A stretch of DNA of 64,000 bases from Bradyrhizobium barranii subsp. barranii (GTDB lineage: Bacteria; Pseudomonadota; Alphaproteobacteria; Rhizobiales; Xanthobacteraceae), in assembly GCF_017565645.3 (NCBI RefSeq), contig NZ_CP086136.1:10399501-10463500 (forward strand), read 5' to 3'. This document shows, one piece after another, positions 53,621 to 62,621 of the stretch. Below the pieces are notes generated by a model. That model saw only the letters and a program-made list of their open reading frames with translations, was not told the DNA's origin and did no database searches. Position 1 is the stretch's first letter. Every line of letters begins with the position of its first letter. Made by a program: the position numbers and the translations under genes.

Positions 53621-55426
53621 ATGGGGGCTGAGCAGCCTGAAACGATCGCCGCGATTGTGGCCGCGCATCGCGCGGGCACGATAACGCCTGCGCAGACCGT
53701 CGCGCGAACCTATCAGCGCATCCGCGATCACAACGATCCCGCAATCTTCATCAGCCTGCGCGACGAGAAGGACGCGATCGCGGAAGCCGAGAAGCTTGCC
53801 GCAAGGGATGCCACTAGCCTGCCGCTCTACGGCGTGCCGGTCGCGGTGAAGGACAATATCGACGCGCTGGGATTTCCGACCACCGCGGCCTGCCCGGCCT
53901 TCTCGTATACGCCGACGCACGATTCGACCGCGGTGGAACGTCTGCGCCCGGCCGGCGCGATCATCATCGGCAAGACCAATCTCGACCAGTTCGCAACCGG
54001 CCTCGTCGGCGTGCGCTCGCCTTATGGCATTCCCAAGAATTCGATCCGGGAGGATCTCATTCCCGGAGGCTCGAGCTCGGGATCGGCGGTCGCCGTCGGT
54101 GCCGGACTCGTGCCACTGTCGCTGGGCACGGACACCGCCGGTAGCGGCCGGGTGCCGGCGATGCTCAACAACATCGTCGGGCTGAAGCCGAGCCTCGGCA
54201 TGATCTCGAATGCGGGCCTGGTGCCGGCCTGCCGCACGCTCGACTGCATCTCGGTATTCGCTCTGACCGTCGACGACGCCGCGTTGGCACTCGCCGTGAT
54301 GGCGGGTCCAGACCAGGCCGATCCGTTCTCGCGCGACCGGCCGCTGGGCACGATCACGCCGTTCCCCGCGAATTTGCGCCTCGGCGTGCCCCGCAACGGG
54401 CAGCTGATCTTCTTCGGCGACAGGAAGGCGGAAGCCGCTTACGGCGATGCGCTGAAGCGCTGGACTGCGCTCGGCGCTAAGCTGGTCGAGTTCGACCTCG
54501 AGCCGTTCTACGAGACGGCGCGGCTGCTCTATGAGGGTCCCTGGGTCGCCGAGCGTTATCTCGTGATCAAGGATCTGCTGGCGTCCGCACCTGATTCGAT
54601 TCATCCGGTGACGCGCGAGATCACCGTCGCCGGCGCGCGGCTGACCGCTGCGGAAACCTTCTCTGCGCTCTACCGTTTGCAGGGCCTGCGCAAGATCGCC
54701 GAGCGGACGTTTGCGAACATCGACGCGCTGGTGCTGCCGACTGCGCCGACCGCGTATACGACGGCGCAGGTGCTGGCCAATCCGATCGAGCTCAACAGCC
54801 GGCTCGGCACCTACACCAATTTCGTCAACCTGCTTGATCTCTGTGGCCTCGCGGTACCGGCGTCGATGCGCACCGACGGCATTCCGTTCGGCATCACGCT
54901 GCTCGCGCCTGCGGGGCGCGATGCGCTGCTTGCGAGCATCGGCCGTGCATTCCATGCGGATACGAAGCTGACCGTCGGCGCGAAGGGCGTTGCGCAGGTA
55001 CCGCTGGCGCCGCTTGCCGCAAGCAGTAGCGACGAGATTCCGATCGCAGTGGTCGGCGCTCACCTGTCCGGCATGGCGCTGAACGGCGAATTGAAGGCGC
55101 TCAACGGAAGGCTGGTCGAGGCGACCAGGACAGCGCCGGACTACAAGCTCTATGCGCTCCAGACCACGCCACCGAAGCCGGGCATGCTGCGCGTCGAGGC
55201 CGGCACGGGCGCGTCGATCGAGCTGGAGATCTGGTCGCTGTCATCATCCGCGTTCGGCAAGTTTGTGAATGCGATTCCAGCGCCGATGGCAATCGGCACG
55301 ATCAGGCTTGCGGATGGCCGCAGCGTGAAGGGGTTTCTTGTCGAGCCCGAGGTGCTGGGCGAGGCACGAGACATCACGGCGTATGGCGGCTGGCGGAAGT
55401 TTATGGCGGAAGCTGCGAAGGCGTAG
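53621..55426 (+). CDS. atzF: Allophanate hydrolase
   Basis: From the ATG at 53621 the 601-residue product has an amidase-signature domain with the Ser-cisSer-Lys triad (Lys77 in VAVKDNIDA, Ser151 in PGGSSSGSAVAVG, Ser175 in GTDTAGSGRVP) and then a C-terminal domain (about 470-601: AVVGAHLSGMALNGELKALN, YALQTTPPKPGMLRVEAG, GTIRLADGRSVKGFLVEP) found in two-domain allophanate hydrolases. It splits allophanate into ammonia and carbon dioxide. It lies beside atzE, atzG and atzH homologues and probably finishes the same pathway. The open frame begins upstream at 53555, but the chosen start fits the family. Confidence 0.92.
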   Translation: MGAEQPETIAAIVAAHRAGTITPAQTVARTYQRIRDHNDPAIFISLRDEKDAIAEAEKLAARDATSLPLYGVPVAVKDNIDALGFPTTAACPAFSYTPTHDSTAVERLRPAGAIIIGKTNLDQFATGLVGVRSPYGIPKNSIREDLIPGGSSSGSAVAVGAGLVPLSLGTDTAGSGRVPAMLNNIVGLKPSLGMISNAGLVPACRTLDCISVFALTVDDAALALAVMAGPDQADPFSRDRPLGTITPFPANLRLGVPRNGQLIFFGDRKAEAAYGDALKRWTALGAKLVEFDLEPFYETARLLYEGPWVAERYLVIKDLLASAPDSIHPVTREITVAGARLTAAETFSALYRLQGLRKIAERTFANIDALVLPTAPTAYTTAQVLANPIELNSRLGTYTNFVNLLDLCGLAVPASMRTDGIPFGITLLAPAGRDALLASIGRAFHADTKLTVGAKGVAQVPLAPLAASSSDEIPIAVVGAHLSGMALNGELKALNGRLVEATRTAPDYKLYALQTTPPKPGMLRVEAGTGASIELEIWSLSSSAFGKFVNAIPAPMAIGTIRLADGRSVKGFLVEPEVLGEARDITAYGGWRKFMAEAAKA

Positions 55427-55429
55427 CTG

Positions 55430-55521
55430 CCGTAGGGTGGGCAAAGCGTAGCGTGCCCACCAACAGCATTAGTTAGGATAGATGGTGGGCACGGCGCCTT
55501 GCGCCTTTGCCCACCCTACGG
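55430..55521. repeat. GGGTGGGC-type inverted repeat, two-way terminator
   Basis: CCGTAGGGTGGGCAAAGC and its inverted end GCCCACCCTACGG enclose a second pair (GTGCCCACC and GGTGGGCAC). This repeat type is common in Bradyrhizobium. It separates the converging ends of the allophanate hydrolase and GntR genes. Confidence 0.85.
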
Positions 55522-55537
55522 TACCGCGTTTGCCGCC

Positions 55538-56260
55538 CTAAACCGACACCGCGTAAATCTCATACTCCCCGCGCACCAGCTCGATATGCGCGCGCATGGC
55601 GGCGGCGGCGCCCTGCTTGTCGCCGCGCATGATCGCGACGACGACGCGGTCGTGCTCGGCTTGCGACTTTGCCAATCGGCCGAGGTTGCGGAACTGGGCG
55701 CGGCGGAACGGTTGCACGCGGACGCGCGTCGCCAGCGTGATCTCGGCGATGTAGCCGTTCTGCGATCCCGCATAGATCGCATTGTGGAAGCGCTCGTTGA
55801 CCTCGTGGAAGCGATCGGGATTGCCGGCGTAGCTGAGCACGCGCAGCTCTTCGTGGATGGCTTCGAGACCATGGCGTTCGGCAGCGGACATGCGCTCGGC
55901 GGCAAGGCCCGCGCACAGCGCCTCGAGCTCCGCCATTGCCTCGAACATGCTCTTGAGACGCTCGACCGAGGGCTGCGCCACCACCGCGCCGCGATGGGCG
56001 CGCGATTCGACGAGGCCGCTCGCCACCAGCTGGCGCAACGCCTCGCGGACCGGTGTGCGCGAGACGCTGAAGCGCCGCGCGATGTCGGTTTCATCAAGCG
56101 GCGCGCCGGGCGCCAGGGTTCCACGCACGATCTCGTCGGCGAGTTGAAGCCGCAGTTCCTCGGCGCGCGTGATCTTGTGCACGCTGGGCTGCGCCCGGTC
56201 GACGCGCGGCACCACAGGCTCGGCCGGCAGTGTTCCGGGCGGAAGATCGTCAAGCGTCAT
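55538..56260 (-). CDS. GntR-family regulator (FCD subfamily)
   Basis: The start at 56260, four bases after the atzH stop, gives a 240-residue protein. It has a winged helix-turn-helix (RLQLADEIVRGTLAPGAPLD, IARRFSVSRTPVREALRQLV, GLVESRAHRGAVVA) and an FCD effector domain with metal/ligand-binding positions (FHEVNERFHNAIYAGSQNGY). It is the last gene of the minus-strand unit atzG-atzE-atzH and probably regulates this locus in response to its substrate or product. Confidence 0.87.
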   Translation of the reverse strand: MTLDDLPPGTLPAEPVVPRVDRAQPSVHKITRAEELRLQLADEIVRGTLAPGAPLDETDIARRFSVSRTPVREALRQLVASGLVESRAHRGAVVAQPSVERLKSMFEAMAELEALCAGLAAERMSAAERHGLEAIHEELRVLSYAGNPDRFHEVNERFHNAIYAGSQNGYIAEITLATRVRVQPFRRAQFRNLGRLAKSQAEHDRVVVAIMRGDKQGAAAAMRAHIELVRGEYEIYAVSV

Positions 56261-56264
56261 ACGG

Positions 56265-56657
56265 TCAGGTCTCTTTCGACTCGTCGATGATGCTGACATG
56301 GGCGGCGACGACGCGCCAGCCCTCCGGGAAGCGAATCCAGGTCTGCATCTGCCGGCCGACCTTGCCGGGAGCCGTATCGCGATAGAACAGGGTGGAGGCC
56401 ACGGCCGTATCGCGGCCGTAGCTGGTGATCACGGTTTTCGCGGTGCGGCGGTTGAGGCCCACTGGCGAACGTCCGGCGCGGAAGCCGGAGATCGCCTCAT
56501 AGCCGTAGAGGTTCTCACCGATGCCATAGCGCAGCGTGCGGGGATCGTTGCGGAAGAGCTCGCCGAGCACGGCGACGTCGTTCGTGATCAGCGCCTGCTC
56601 ATAGTGCTCGAACGCGGCTTTGACTTCCGCGATCACCTCGGGGAGATCGATCTCCAT
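56265..56657 (-). CDS. atzH: AtzH/HpxZ-like (DUF3225, SnoaL fold) protein
   Basis: The 130-residue product has the NTF2/SnoaL-like pattern of AtzH and Hpx[41 protein letters not shown] and [20 protein letters not shown]. In cyanuric-acid degraders AtzH sits with AtzG-AtzE and is thought to act on a related amide; HpxZ belongs to oxalurate loci. GAGAGGGA precedes the ATG. It starts 12 bases after the atzE stop. Confidence 0.82.
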   Translation of the reverse strand: MEIDLPEVIAEVKAAFEHYEQALITNDVAVLGELFRNDPRTLRYGIGENLYGYEAISGFRAGRSPVGLNRRTAKTVITSYGRDTAVASTLFYRDTAPGKVGRQMQTWIRFPEGWRVVAAHVSIIDESKET

Positions 56658-56669
56658 TTTAAATCCCTC

Positions 56670-58064
56670 TCAAAGTCCCCTTGGCGACGGCGCGGAGACC
56701 ACGCCCATCTTCTCCAATGCGTGCGCGACGCGCAGCGCGATATCCTCGCGCCAGGGCGCGGCGATGATCTGCACGCCGATCGGCAGCGGCTCGAGCGGCA
56801 CCGGCACGGCGACGACCGGCAACCCGATAAACGAGATCGGCTGGGTGTGGATGCCGATATTGGCGCGAACCGGCAACTCGACGCCGTCGAGCGTGAAATT
56901 CACCTGGCCGAGCTTCGGCGCGGTGCAGGGCGTGGCCGGTGCAATCAGCACGTCGACGGATTTGAAGATCTCGGCGAGCTGCGCGCGATACCAGCGGCGG
57001 AATTTTTGCGCGCGGTCGACCAGCGGCGCCGGCACCATCGCGCCGGCGATCAGCCGATCGCGCACGGCGGGATCGAAATCGTTCGGGCGCTTGCGCAGGC
57101 GATCGAGATGCAGCGAGGCTCCTTCGGTGGTGGTGATGACATAGGCGGCCGCGCGGGCGCGCGAGGCTTCGGGCACGTCAACGATCTTCGTCGCGCCGAG
57201 CGCCTTGGCGACGCGGCTGACGGCTTCGACGGCCTCGGGAAACACGTTGTTCTGAAAGTGTCCGCCGGCAATCGCAATGCGCAGGTCCGACACCGGATTG
57301 GCGAGCAGCGGCAGCGTCGGCTCCAAGCCACGTGTGGTGCAGGCGGCATCGTCCGCATCCGGTCCCTGCATCGCGTCATAGGCGAGCGCGAGATCGGTCG
57401 CCGAGCGCGCGAACGGGCCGAGATGATCGAGGCTCGCGACGAACGGGAACGAGCGCGCCCGCGACAGCCGGCCATAGGTCGGCTTCAGACCAAAGATGCC
57501 GCAGAAGGAGGACGGCACGCGGATCGAACCATTGGTGTCCGAGCCGAGTGCGATCGGCACCAGCGCGCCGCCGACGGCGCTCCCCGAGCCACCGGACGAG
57601 CCGCCGGTCATCCGGGTCGTGTCATGCGGATTGCGCGAGGGACCGTCATGGACGTTCGCGCCGGTGAAGTCGTAGGCGTATTCGCCCATGTTGAGCGCGC
57701 CGACGAGCACGGCACCGGCAGCTTCCATGCGCTCGATCAGCGTGGCGTCGCGCTTGGCCGGCGCGAGGTCGCGGTTGATCTTCGAGCCGGCCCGCGTCGG
57801 AAGGCCGGCAACGTCGAACAGGTTCTTCACCGCGAACGGCACGCCGGCGAGCGGGCCGACCTCCTTGCCCGCCGCGATGTCGGCGTCGATCGCACGCGCC
57901 TTCGCACGGGCGCGATCGGCGGTGACGTCGGTGAAGGAATTGAGGACGGTGTCGTGCTGCTTGATGCGCGCAAGCGCGGCTTCAGTGGCATCGAGTGCCG
58001 ACATCTTGCCGCCGGCCACAGCCTTCGCGATGTCCGCAGCCGTCATTTCTGGCTTGGTAGTCAT
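56670..58064 (-). CDS. atzE: AtzE-type amidase (1-carboxybiuret hydrolase-like)
   Basis: From the ATG at 58064 the 464-residue amidase-signature enzyme has the full triad: Lys80 in VPFAVKNLFD, Ser156 in TGGSSGGSGSAVGG and Ser180 in GSDTNGSIRVP. It starts seven bases after the atzG stop, and AtzE is known to need AtzG as a small subunit. In cyanuric acid degradation this complex hydrolyses 1-carboxybiuret to ureidodicarboxylate, which breaks down to allophanate. No cyanuric acid hydrolase (AtzD) is present, so another urea-type compound may be the true substrate here. Confidence 0.88.
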   Translation of the reverse strand: MTTKPEMTAADIAKAVAGGKMSALDATEAALARIKQHDTVLNSFTDVTADRARAKARAIDADIAAGKEVGPLAGVPFAVKNLFDVAGLPTRAGSKINRDLAPAKRDATLIERMEAAGAVLVGALNMGEYAYDFTGANVHDGPSRNPHDTTRMTGGSSGGSGSAVGGALVPIALGSDTNGSIRVPSSFCGIFGLKPTYGRLSRARSFPFVASLDHLGPFARSATDLALAYDAMQGPDADDAACTTRGLEPTLPLLANPVSDLRIAIAGGHFQNNVFPEAVEAVSRVAKALGATKIVDVPEASRARAAAYVITTTEGASLHLDRLRKRPNDFDPAVRDRLIAGAMVPAPLVDRAQKFRRWYRAQLAEIFKSVDVLIAPATPCTAPKLGQVNFTLDGVELPVRANIGIHTQPISFIGLPVVAVPVPLEPLPIGVQIIAAPWREDIALRVAHALEKMGVVSAPSPRGL

Positions 58065-58071
58065 GGCGGGG

Positions 58072-58251
58072 TCAGACCGTGAAGATCGGCGCGGGCTCGG
58101 TCTCGTCCGGCAGCGCGAATTCGTCGACCAGTCGGCCAAGCCGCAGCGAGACTTCGAGATTGGCGCGCACCGCCGGCCTCCAGGCCTCCTCGACCGGCAG
58201 CGCCAGCGCTTTCGATACGGCGTCGATATAGTCGTCCAGCGGCTCGGCCAT
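58072..58251 (-). CDS. atzG: AtzG-like small subunit (DUF4089)
   Basis: The 59-residue helical protein begins MAEPLDDYIDAVSKALALPV and has WRPAVRANLEVSLRLGRLVD, the DUF4089/AtzG pattern (related in fold to GatC). It pairs with the amidase encoded seven bases downstream. GGGAG lies upstream of the ATG. The next gene upstream is the ABC ATPase, about 30 bases away, so transporter and hydrolase genes may share one transcript. Confidence 0.85.
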   Translation of the reverse strand: MAEPLDDYIDAVSKALALPVEEAWRPAVRANLEVSLRLGRLVDEFALPDETEPAPIFTV

Positions 58252-58281
58252 CACGCTCCCAAACAATCTCTCAGTGCACTC

Positions 58282-60075
58282 TTAGTGGACCTGCAACGGC
58301 GGATGCGGGATCGCCGTCAGCAGCTCCTTGGTGTAGTCGTCCTGCGGATCGCTGAGGACTTTTTCGGAAGAGCCCTCTTCGACGATTCGACCTGTCCGCA
58401 TGACAATGACACGATCGCACAACAAGCGCACTACGTTCAAATCATGCGAGACGAACAGATAACTCATGCCTAGCCGCGCCTTGAGGTCCTGGAGCAGGTT
58501 CAGGACCACGGCCTGGACCGAGACGTCCAGCGCCGCGGTCGGCTCGTCCAAGATGACGAGTTTTGGATGCAGCGCGATGGCGCGCGCGATGCCGACGCGG
58601 GCCTTCTGGCCGCCGGAGAGCTGGTGCGGAAACCGATCCAGCAGATTGTGCGGCAGCCCGACCATGGTCGCGAGTTCCTCGCAGCGCGTTCGCAGCGCGT
58701 CGCGGCCCCTGATGTCGCCGAGCTGCATAATGGGGTCGGCGATGGCGCGGGCGGCGGTGAAACGCGGGTTGAGGCTGTCGGTCGGGTCCTGGAACACCAT
58801 CTGGATGCGGCTGCGCTGCGGCAGCCGGGCGAAGGACGCCGGCTGGATAGCGCCGATATCCTCGCCGTCGAACTGGATCAGGCCCGAGGTCTGATCCAGC
58901 AGCCGCATCACCATCATCGACGTCGTCGATTTGCCGCAGCCGGACTCGCCGACGAGGCCGACGCTCTCGCCATGGCCGATGGAGAGGCTGATGCCGTCGA
59001 CGGCGCGGAAGACGTCCGGCTCCACCGGCGGCTTGCGGCCGAACAGTTTTCCGAGCGTGGCCGTGGCGCCCTGGCGGGGGTATTCCTTGACGAGCTTTTC
59101 GATGAGGAGGAGGGGCGTCTTCTCCCTCTCCCCGCTTGCGGGGAGAGGGGGGCTCTCCGCGAGCACGGTGCTGGGAGAGCCCCCCTCACCCGCCGCACTT
59201 CGTGCGTCGGCCTCTCCCCGCGTGCGGGGAGAGGCGAAGGCAGCGGCCTCCTCTTCAGGCAGCAAGTCTCGCAGCGACACGCCGAGCCGCGGCGTCGCGC
59301 GCATCAGCTTCTTGGTGTAGGGGTGCTGCGGGTTGGCGAAGATATCGGCGGCTTTCGCGGTCTCGACGACGCGGCCCTTTTCCATCACCACGACGCGGTC
59401 GCAATAGGCTGCGGCCAAACCCAGATCATGCGTGATCAGGATGGTGGACATCGCCTTGCGCTTGGTCAGCTCGACGATCAGGTCCATCACCGCCTTCTGG
59501 GTGGTAACGTCGAGGCCGGTGGTCGGCTCGTCCGCGATCAGGAGCTGCGGATTGCAGGCGAGCGCGAGCGCGATGACGACGCGCTGGCACATGCCGCCTG
59601 ACAGCTCGAACGGATAAGCGTGGTAGCGCTCGCGCGGGCGGGCGATCTTAACCTGCTCCAGCGCCTCGATCGCCTTCTCGCCGTGATCGCCAACCTGCGC
59701 CTGCTGCACATGGGTGCGCAGCACGTCCTCGATCTGATCGCCGACTTTCCGGATCGGGTTCAGTGCCGCGCGCGGGTTCTGGAAGATCATCGAGACTTCG
59801 CGGCCGCGCAGATCGCGCATCTCGTCTTCGGTCGCGGCCTTCACGTCGATGCCGGAAAACATGACCGAGCCCTCAGCGATCCGCCCCGCCCGGTCGAGGA
59901 TGCGCATCACGGCGTAGGACGTCACCGACTTGCCCGAGCCGGACTCGCCGACGATGGCGAGCGTCTCGCCCTTGGCGACGGAAATGTTGACGTGCTGCAC
60001 CGCTTTGACGATGCCGCGGCGGGTGGTGAATTCGACCGTGAGGTCCTGGACGTCGAGCAGGGGCTGGGCGGTCAT
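58282..60075 (-). CDS. Dipeptide/opine-type ABC transporter, fused dual ATPase
   Basis: The ATG at 60075 with GGGAGG upstream starts a 597-residue protein with two ATPase domains. The first (about 5-250) has [21 protein letters not shown] and [10 protein letters not shown]; the second (about 330-590) has [22 protein letters not shown] and [11 protein letters not shown], plus the oligopeptide-type C-terminal motif after each. It powers the two downstream-strand permeases. The linker between the domains contains about 40 residues encoded by a dispersed palindromic repeat (see separate entry). The substrate is unknown but is likely a small amide or peptide linked to atzE/atzF. Confidence 0.92.
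   Translation of the reverse strand: MTAQPLLDVQDLTVEFTTRRGIVKAVQHVNISVAKGETLAIVGESGSGKSVTSYAVMRILDRAGRIAEGSVMFSGIDVKAATEDEMRDLRGREVSMIFQNPRAALNPIRKVGDQIEDVLRTHVQQAQVGDHGEKAIEALEQVKIARPRERYHAYPFELSGGMCQRVVIALALACNPQLLIADEPTTGLDVTTQKAVMDLIVELTKRKAMSTILITHDLGLAAAYCDRVVVMEKGRVVETAKAADIFANPQHPYTKKLMRATPRLGVSLRDLLPEEEAAAFASPRTRGEADARSAAGEGGSPSTVLAESPPLPASGEREKTPLLLIEKLVKEYPRQGATATLGKLFGRKPPVEPDVFRAVDGISLSIGHGESVGLVGESGCGKSTTSMMVMRLLDQTSGLIQFDGEDIGAIQPASFARLPQRSRIQMVFQDPTDSLNPRFTAARAIADPIMQLGDIRGRDALRTRCEELATMVGLPHNLLDRFPHQLSGGQKARVGIARAIALHPKLVILDEPTAALDVSVQAVVLNLLQDLKARLGMSYLFVSHDLNVVRLLCDRVIVMRTGRIVEEGSSEKVLSDPQDDYTKELLTAIPHPPLQVH
59120..59237. repeat. Dispersed palindromes lying inside the ABC ATPase coding sequence
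   Basis: Two units with arms CTCTCCCCG(C) and (G)CGGGGAGAG, here CTTG and CGTG loops, flank a third hairpin (GGGCTCTCC...GGAGAGCCC). They match the intergenic repeats at 47003 and 60185, yet keep the ATPase frame open, encoding [20 protein letters not shown] and LPASGEREK in the linker. Confidence 0.85.
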
Positions 60076-60184
60076 GAGGGCCTCCCGATCAAAAATGGCG
60101 AAAACAACCCCATGCACAGTAGAATGGGGTTGGAATCATTGGGGAATTTCGGCGGGAAATTTGAGCGTGAGGGGCGCGCATAGG

Positions 60185-60325
60185 CCTCTCGCTCCCTCCC
60201 CTCTTGCGGGGGAGGGTTGAGGAGAGGGGTAGCCCCGGGAGAGGTCGGAGTTCGTGGCTACCCCTCTCCCTGCCCTCGAGAGCGAGCTTTGCTCGCCTCG
60301 GACCCCGCAAGGGGGGAGGGAATGA
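60185..60325. repeat. GC-rich dispersed palindromes between permease and ATPase genes
   Basis: CTCTTGCGGGGGAGGGTTGAGGAGAGGGG-like units and their inverted partners (CCCCTCTCCCTGCCCTCGAGAG, CCCCGCAAGGGGGGAGGG) fill most of the 310 bases between the permease stop and the ATPase start. They may lower ATPase expression relative to the permeases. Confidence 0.8.
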
Positions 60326-60387
60326 GAGAGCAGTGCCCGCCTCACATGTGAGCCTCGCCTGGCTCGCTGCGAACTTGGAAACCATCA

Positions 60388-61287
60388 TCACGTCCTCCGC
60401 TGCGGGTCGACGATGTCGCGGAGGCCGTCGCCGAGGAGGTTGAAGCAGAACACGGCGATCATCAGCGCGAGGCCGGGGAATAGCGCGATCCACCACTCGC
60501 CCGACACCATGAAGCCCGCGCCCTCGGCGACCATGATGCCCCATTCGGCGGTCGGCGGGCGGACGCCGAGGCCGATGAAGGAGAGGCCCGCGGCGTTGAG
60601 GATGGCGTACCCCATGGTCAGCGACATCTGCACAATCATGATCGGCATGATGTTCGGGAGAATATGCACGAGCAGGATGCGGAATTCGCCGTTGCCGGAG
60701 AGCCGCGCGGCCTGCACGAAGCCGGCGTTGCGGCGGACATTGGCTTCGGCGCGCGCGACGCGGGCGTAGAGCGGGAAGTTCACGATGGCCGTGGCCAGGA
60801 TGATGTTCTGCACGGTGTTGCCGAGGGCTGCGACAATGCCCATCGCCAGCACGAACAACGGAAACGCCATGATGGTATCGGCGATGCGGCCAACGATGCG
60901 GTCGGTCCAGCCGCCGAAATAGCCGGCCGCGATACCGGCAAGCCCGCCCATCAGGAACACCAGCACGACGGATGCGACCGCGATGAACGTATCGAGCCGT
61001 GTCGCCACGACGACGCGGCTAAAAATGTCGCGGCCGAGCTGGTCGGTGCCGAACCAGTGCGCCATCGACGGCGGCTTCAGCGCCGCCGCGGTATCGGAAG
61101 CGAGCGGATCATACGGCACCACATAGGGACCGAAGATCGCGGCAATAAGGATCACGATGAGCAGCGCGAAGGCGAAGCCCGTGACCTTGTTCTCGCCGAG
61201 GACATAGCGGGTCTGTTCGAGGATCGCGACCAGCCCTGATGTCCGCGCGGGACCGACGGGTTCAACAGCAGGCGCAACGGAGCTCAT
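60388..61287 (-). CDS. Dipeptide-type ABC permease (DppC-like)
   Basis: The 299-residue product has six membrane helices and the DppC pattern: HWFGTDQLGRDIFSRVVVAT, FGGWTDRIVGRIADTIMAFP and the coupling motif RNAGFVQAARLSGNGEFRIL. It starts three bases after the stop of the other permease. It forms the channel with the DppB-like protein. Confidence 0.92.
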   Translation of the reverse strand: MSSVAPAVEPVGPARTSGLVAILEQTRYVLGENKVTGFAFALLIVILIAAIFGPYVVPYDPLASDTAAALKPPSMAHWFGTDQLGRDIFSRVVVATRLDTFIAVASVVLVFLMGGLAGIAAGYFGGWTDRIVGRIADTIMAFPLFVLAMGIVAALGNTVQNIILATAIVNFPLYARVARAEANVRRNAGFVQAARLSGNGEFRILLVHILPNIMPIMIVQMSLTMGYAILNAAGLSFIGLGVRPPTAEWGIMVAEGAGFMVSGEWWIALFPGLALMIAVFCFNLLGDGLRDIVDPQRRT

Positions 61288-61290
61288 GAT

Positions 61291-62304
61291 TTAGCCCTCC
61301 AACCTGACACGCGGATCGATCACGCCGTACAGAATATCGATCACGAGATTGAGCAGCACGTACATGACCGCCATGGTCAGCACAAAACCTTGCACCGGCG
61401 CGAAGTCGGACGAGATCAGCGCTTCCACCGCGTAGGAGCCGATGCCGGGCCAGGCGAACACTTTTTCCACCAGCACGTTGGCCCCTAGCAGGAACGAGAA
61501 CACCATACTGAGCGTGGTGATCACGGGCAGCATCGCATTGCGGAACGCGTAGGTGATGATGACGGTCGACGGCGACAGTCCGCTGGCGCGGGCCGTCCGC
61601 ACGAACTCCGACGACAACACCGCCAGCATCGAGGCGCGCGTCATGCGCGCGATCGGCGCCAACGAGAAGATCGCCAGCGTCGTCGCCGGCAGGATGAGCT
61701 GGCTCAGCGCGGAGCGGAACGCCTCGAAGTCGCGCGCGATCAGGGTGTCGATCAGATAGAAGCCGGTCACCGTGGGCGGCGCGCTGTAGAATACGTCGAG
61801 ACGGCCGAGCGGCGCCGGCGACCAGCCGAGCCGGAAATAGAAGACGTAGACCAGCACGAGGCCGGTGAAGAACACGGGTAACGACACGCCCGCCGTCGTC
61901 GTGACACGGCAGAGATGGTCGCCCCATGATCCCGGTCGCGTCGCCGCCAGCACGCCGAGCGGAATGGCGATCACGACCGAAACGATGAGGCCGAGCAGCG
62001 TCAGCTCGGCGGAAGCCGGCAGGCGATTGCGGATTTCGGCCGCGACCGGCTGTCCCGTGGTGAGCGAGTTGCCGAAATCGCCATGGGCGAGGTCGTTGGT
62101 GTAGCGGAAGAACTGCTCGATCAGCGGCTTGTCGAGGCCAAGCTTCTTGCGGATCTGCTCAACGGCTTCCTTGGTCGCTGCGGGACCGGCGAAGTACGCC
62201 GCCGGGTCGCCCGGCAACGCACGCGTCAGCAGGAAGGTGACGATGACGACCCCGATCAGCGAGGGAATCGCGAACATCAGGCGCTTGCCGATCATGGTCA
62301 GCAT
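61291..62304 (-). CDS. Dipeptide-type ABC permease (DppB-like)
   Basis: The ATG at 62304, with CAGGAG upstream, gives a 337-residue permease: MLTMIGKRLMFAIPSLIGVV, LTRALPGDPAAYF near the N-terminus, and the coupling region LSSEFVRTARASGLSPSTVI. It lies between the binding protein gene and the DppC-like gene. A dispersed repeat cluster separates it from the binding protein. Confidence 0.92.
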   Translation of the reverse strand: MLTMIGKRLMFAIPSLIGVVIVTFLLTRALPGDPAAYFAGPAATKEAVEQIRKKLGLDKPLIEQFFRYTNDLAHGDFGNSLTTGQPVAAEIRNRLPASAELTLLGLIVSVVIAIPLGVLAATRPGSWGDHLCRVTTTAGVSLPVFFTGLVLVYVFYFRLGWSPAPLGRLDVFYSAPPTVTGFYLIDTLIARDFEAFRSALSQLILPATTLAIFSLAPIARMTRASMLAVLSSEFVRTARASGLSPSTVIITYAFRNAMLPVITTLSMVFSFLLGANVLVEKVFAWPGIGSYAVEALISSDFAPVQGFVLTMAVMYVLLNLVIDILYGVIDPRVRLEG

Positions 62305-62354
62305 GGGGTGCTCCTGCACGTATTGCGCACGCTGCTCGCCGCGCACACCGCTGC

Positions 62355-62545
62355 GCCCCCTCTCCCAAGCAGCCGGGGTCTACCCCGGTTGCGCATCGCT
62401 AATTTGCGCAAGTCGGGCAAGCCCGACTTGCGATGGGAGAGGGTTGGGGTGAGGGGTAGCCCCGAGCGAGATCGGAGTTCGTGGCTACCCCTCACCCGTC
62501 TCGCCGCTACGCGGCGAGCCACCCTCTCCCACAAGGGGAGAGGGA
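62355..62545. repeat. GC-rich dispersed palindromes between SBP and permease genes
   Basis: Units such as CCCTCTCCCAAGCAGCC, GGGAGAGGGTTGGGGTGAGGGG and CACCCTCTCCCACAAGGGGAGAGGG lie in the 317 bases between the binding-protein stop and the DppB-like start. A small hairpin (CGCAAGTCGGGC...GCCCGACTTGCG) is embedded. They may set the usual excess of binding protein over permease. Confidence 0.8.
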
Positions 62546-62621
62546 ATGAGAGAGTTGCGCTCACCTCACTCGACCAAGACACCCAGAGAGACGCGGCCGT
62601 GTCGCGCGCGCTCATGACCGC

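Noticed and set aside
53504..55063. 519-codon minus-strand open frame
   Set aside because: It is antisense to allophanate hydrolase; arginine- and histidine-rich composition shows a shadow frame.
56169..58082. 637-codon plus-strand open frame
   Set aside because: It is antisense to atzE, atzH and the GntR gene, with shadow-type composition and no motifs.
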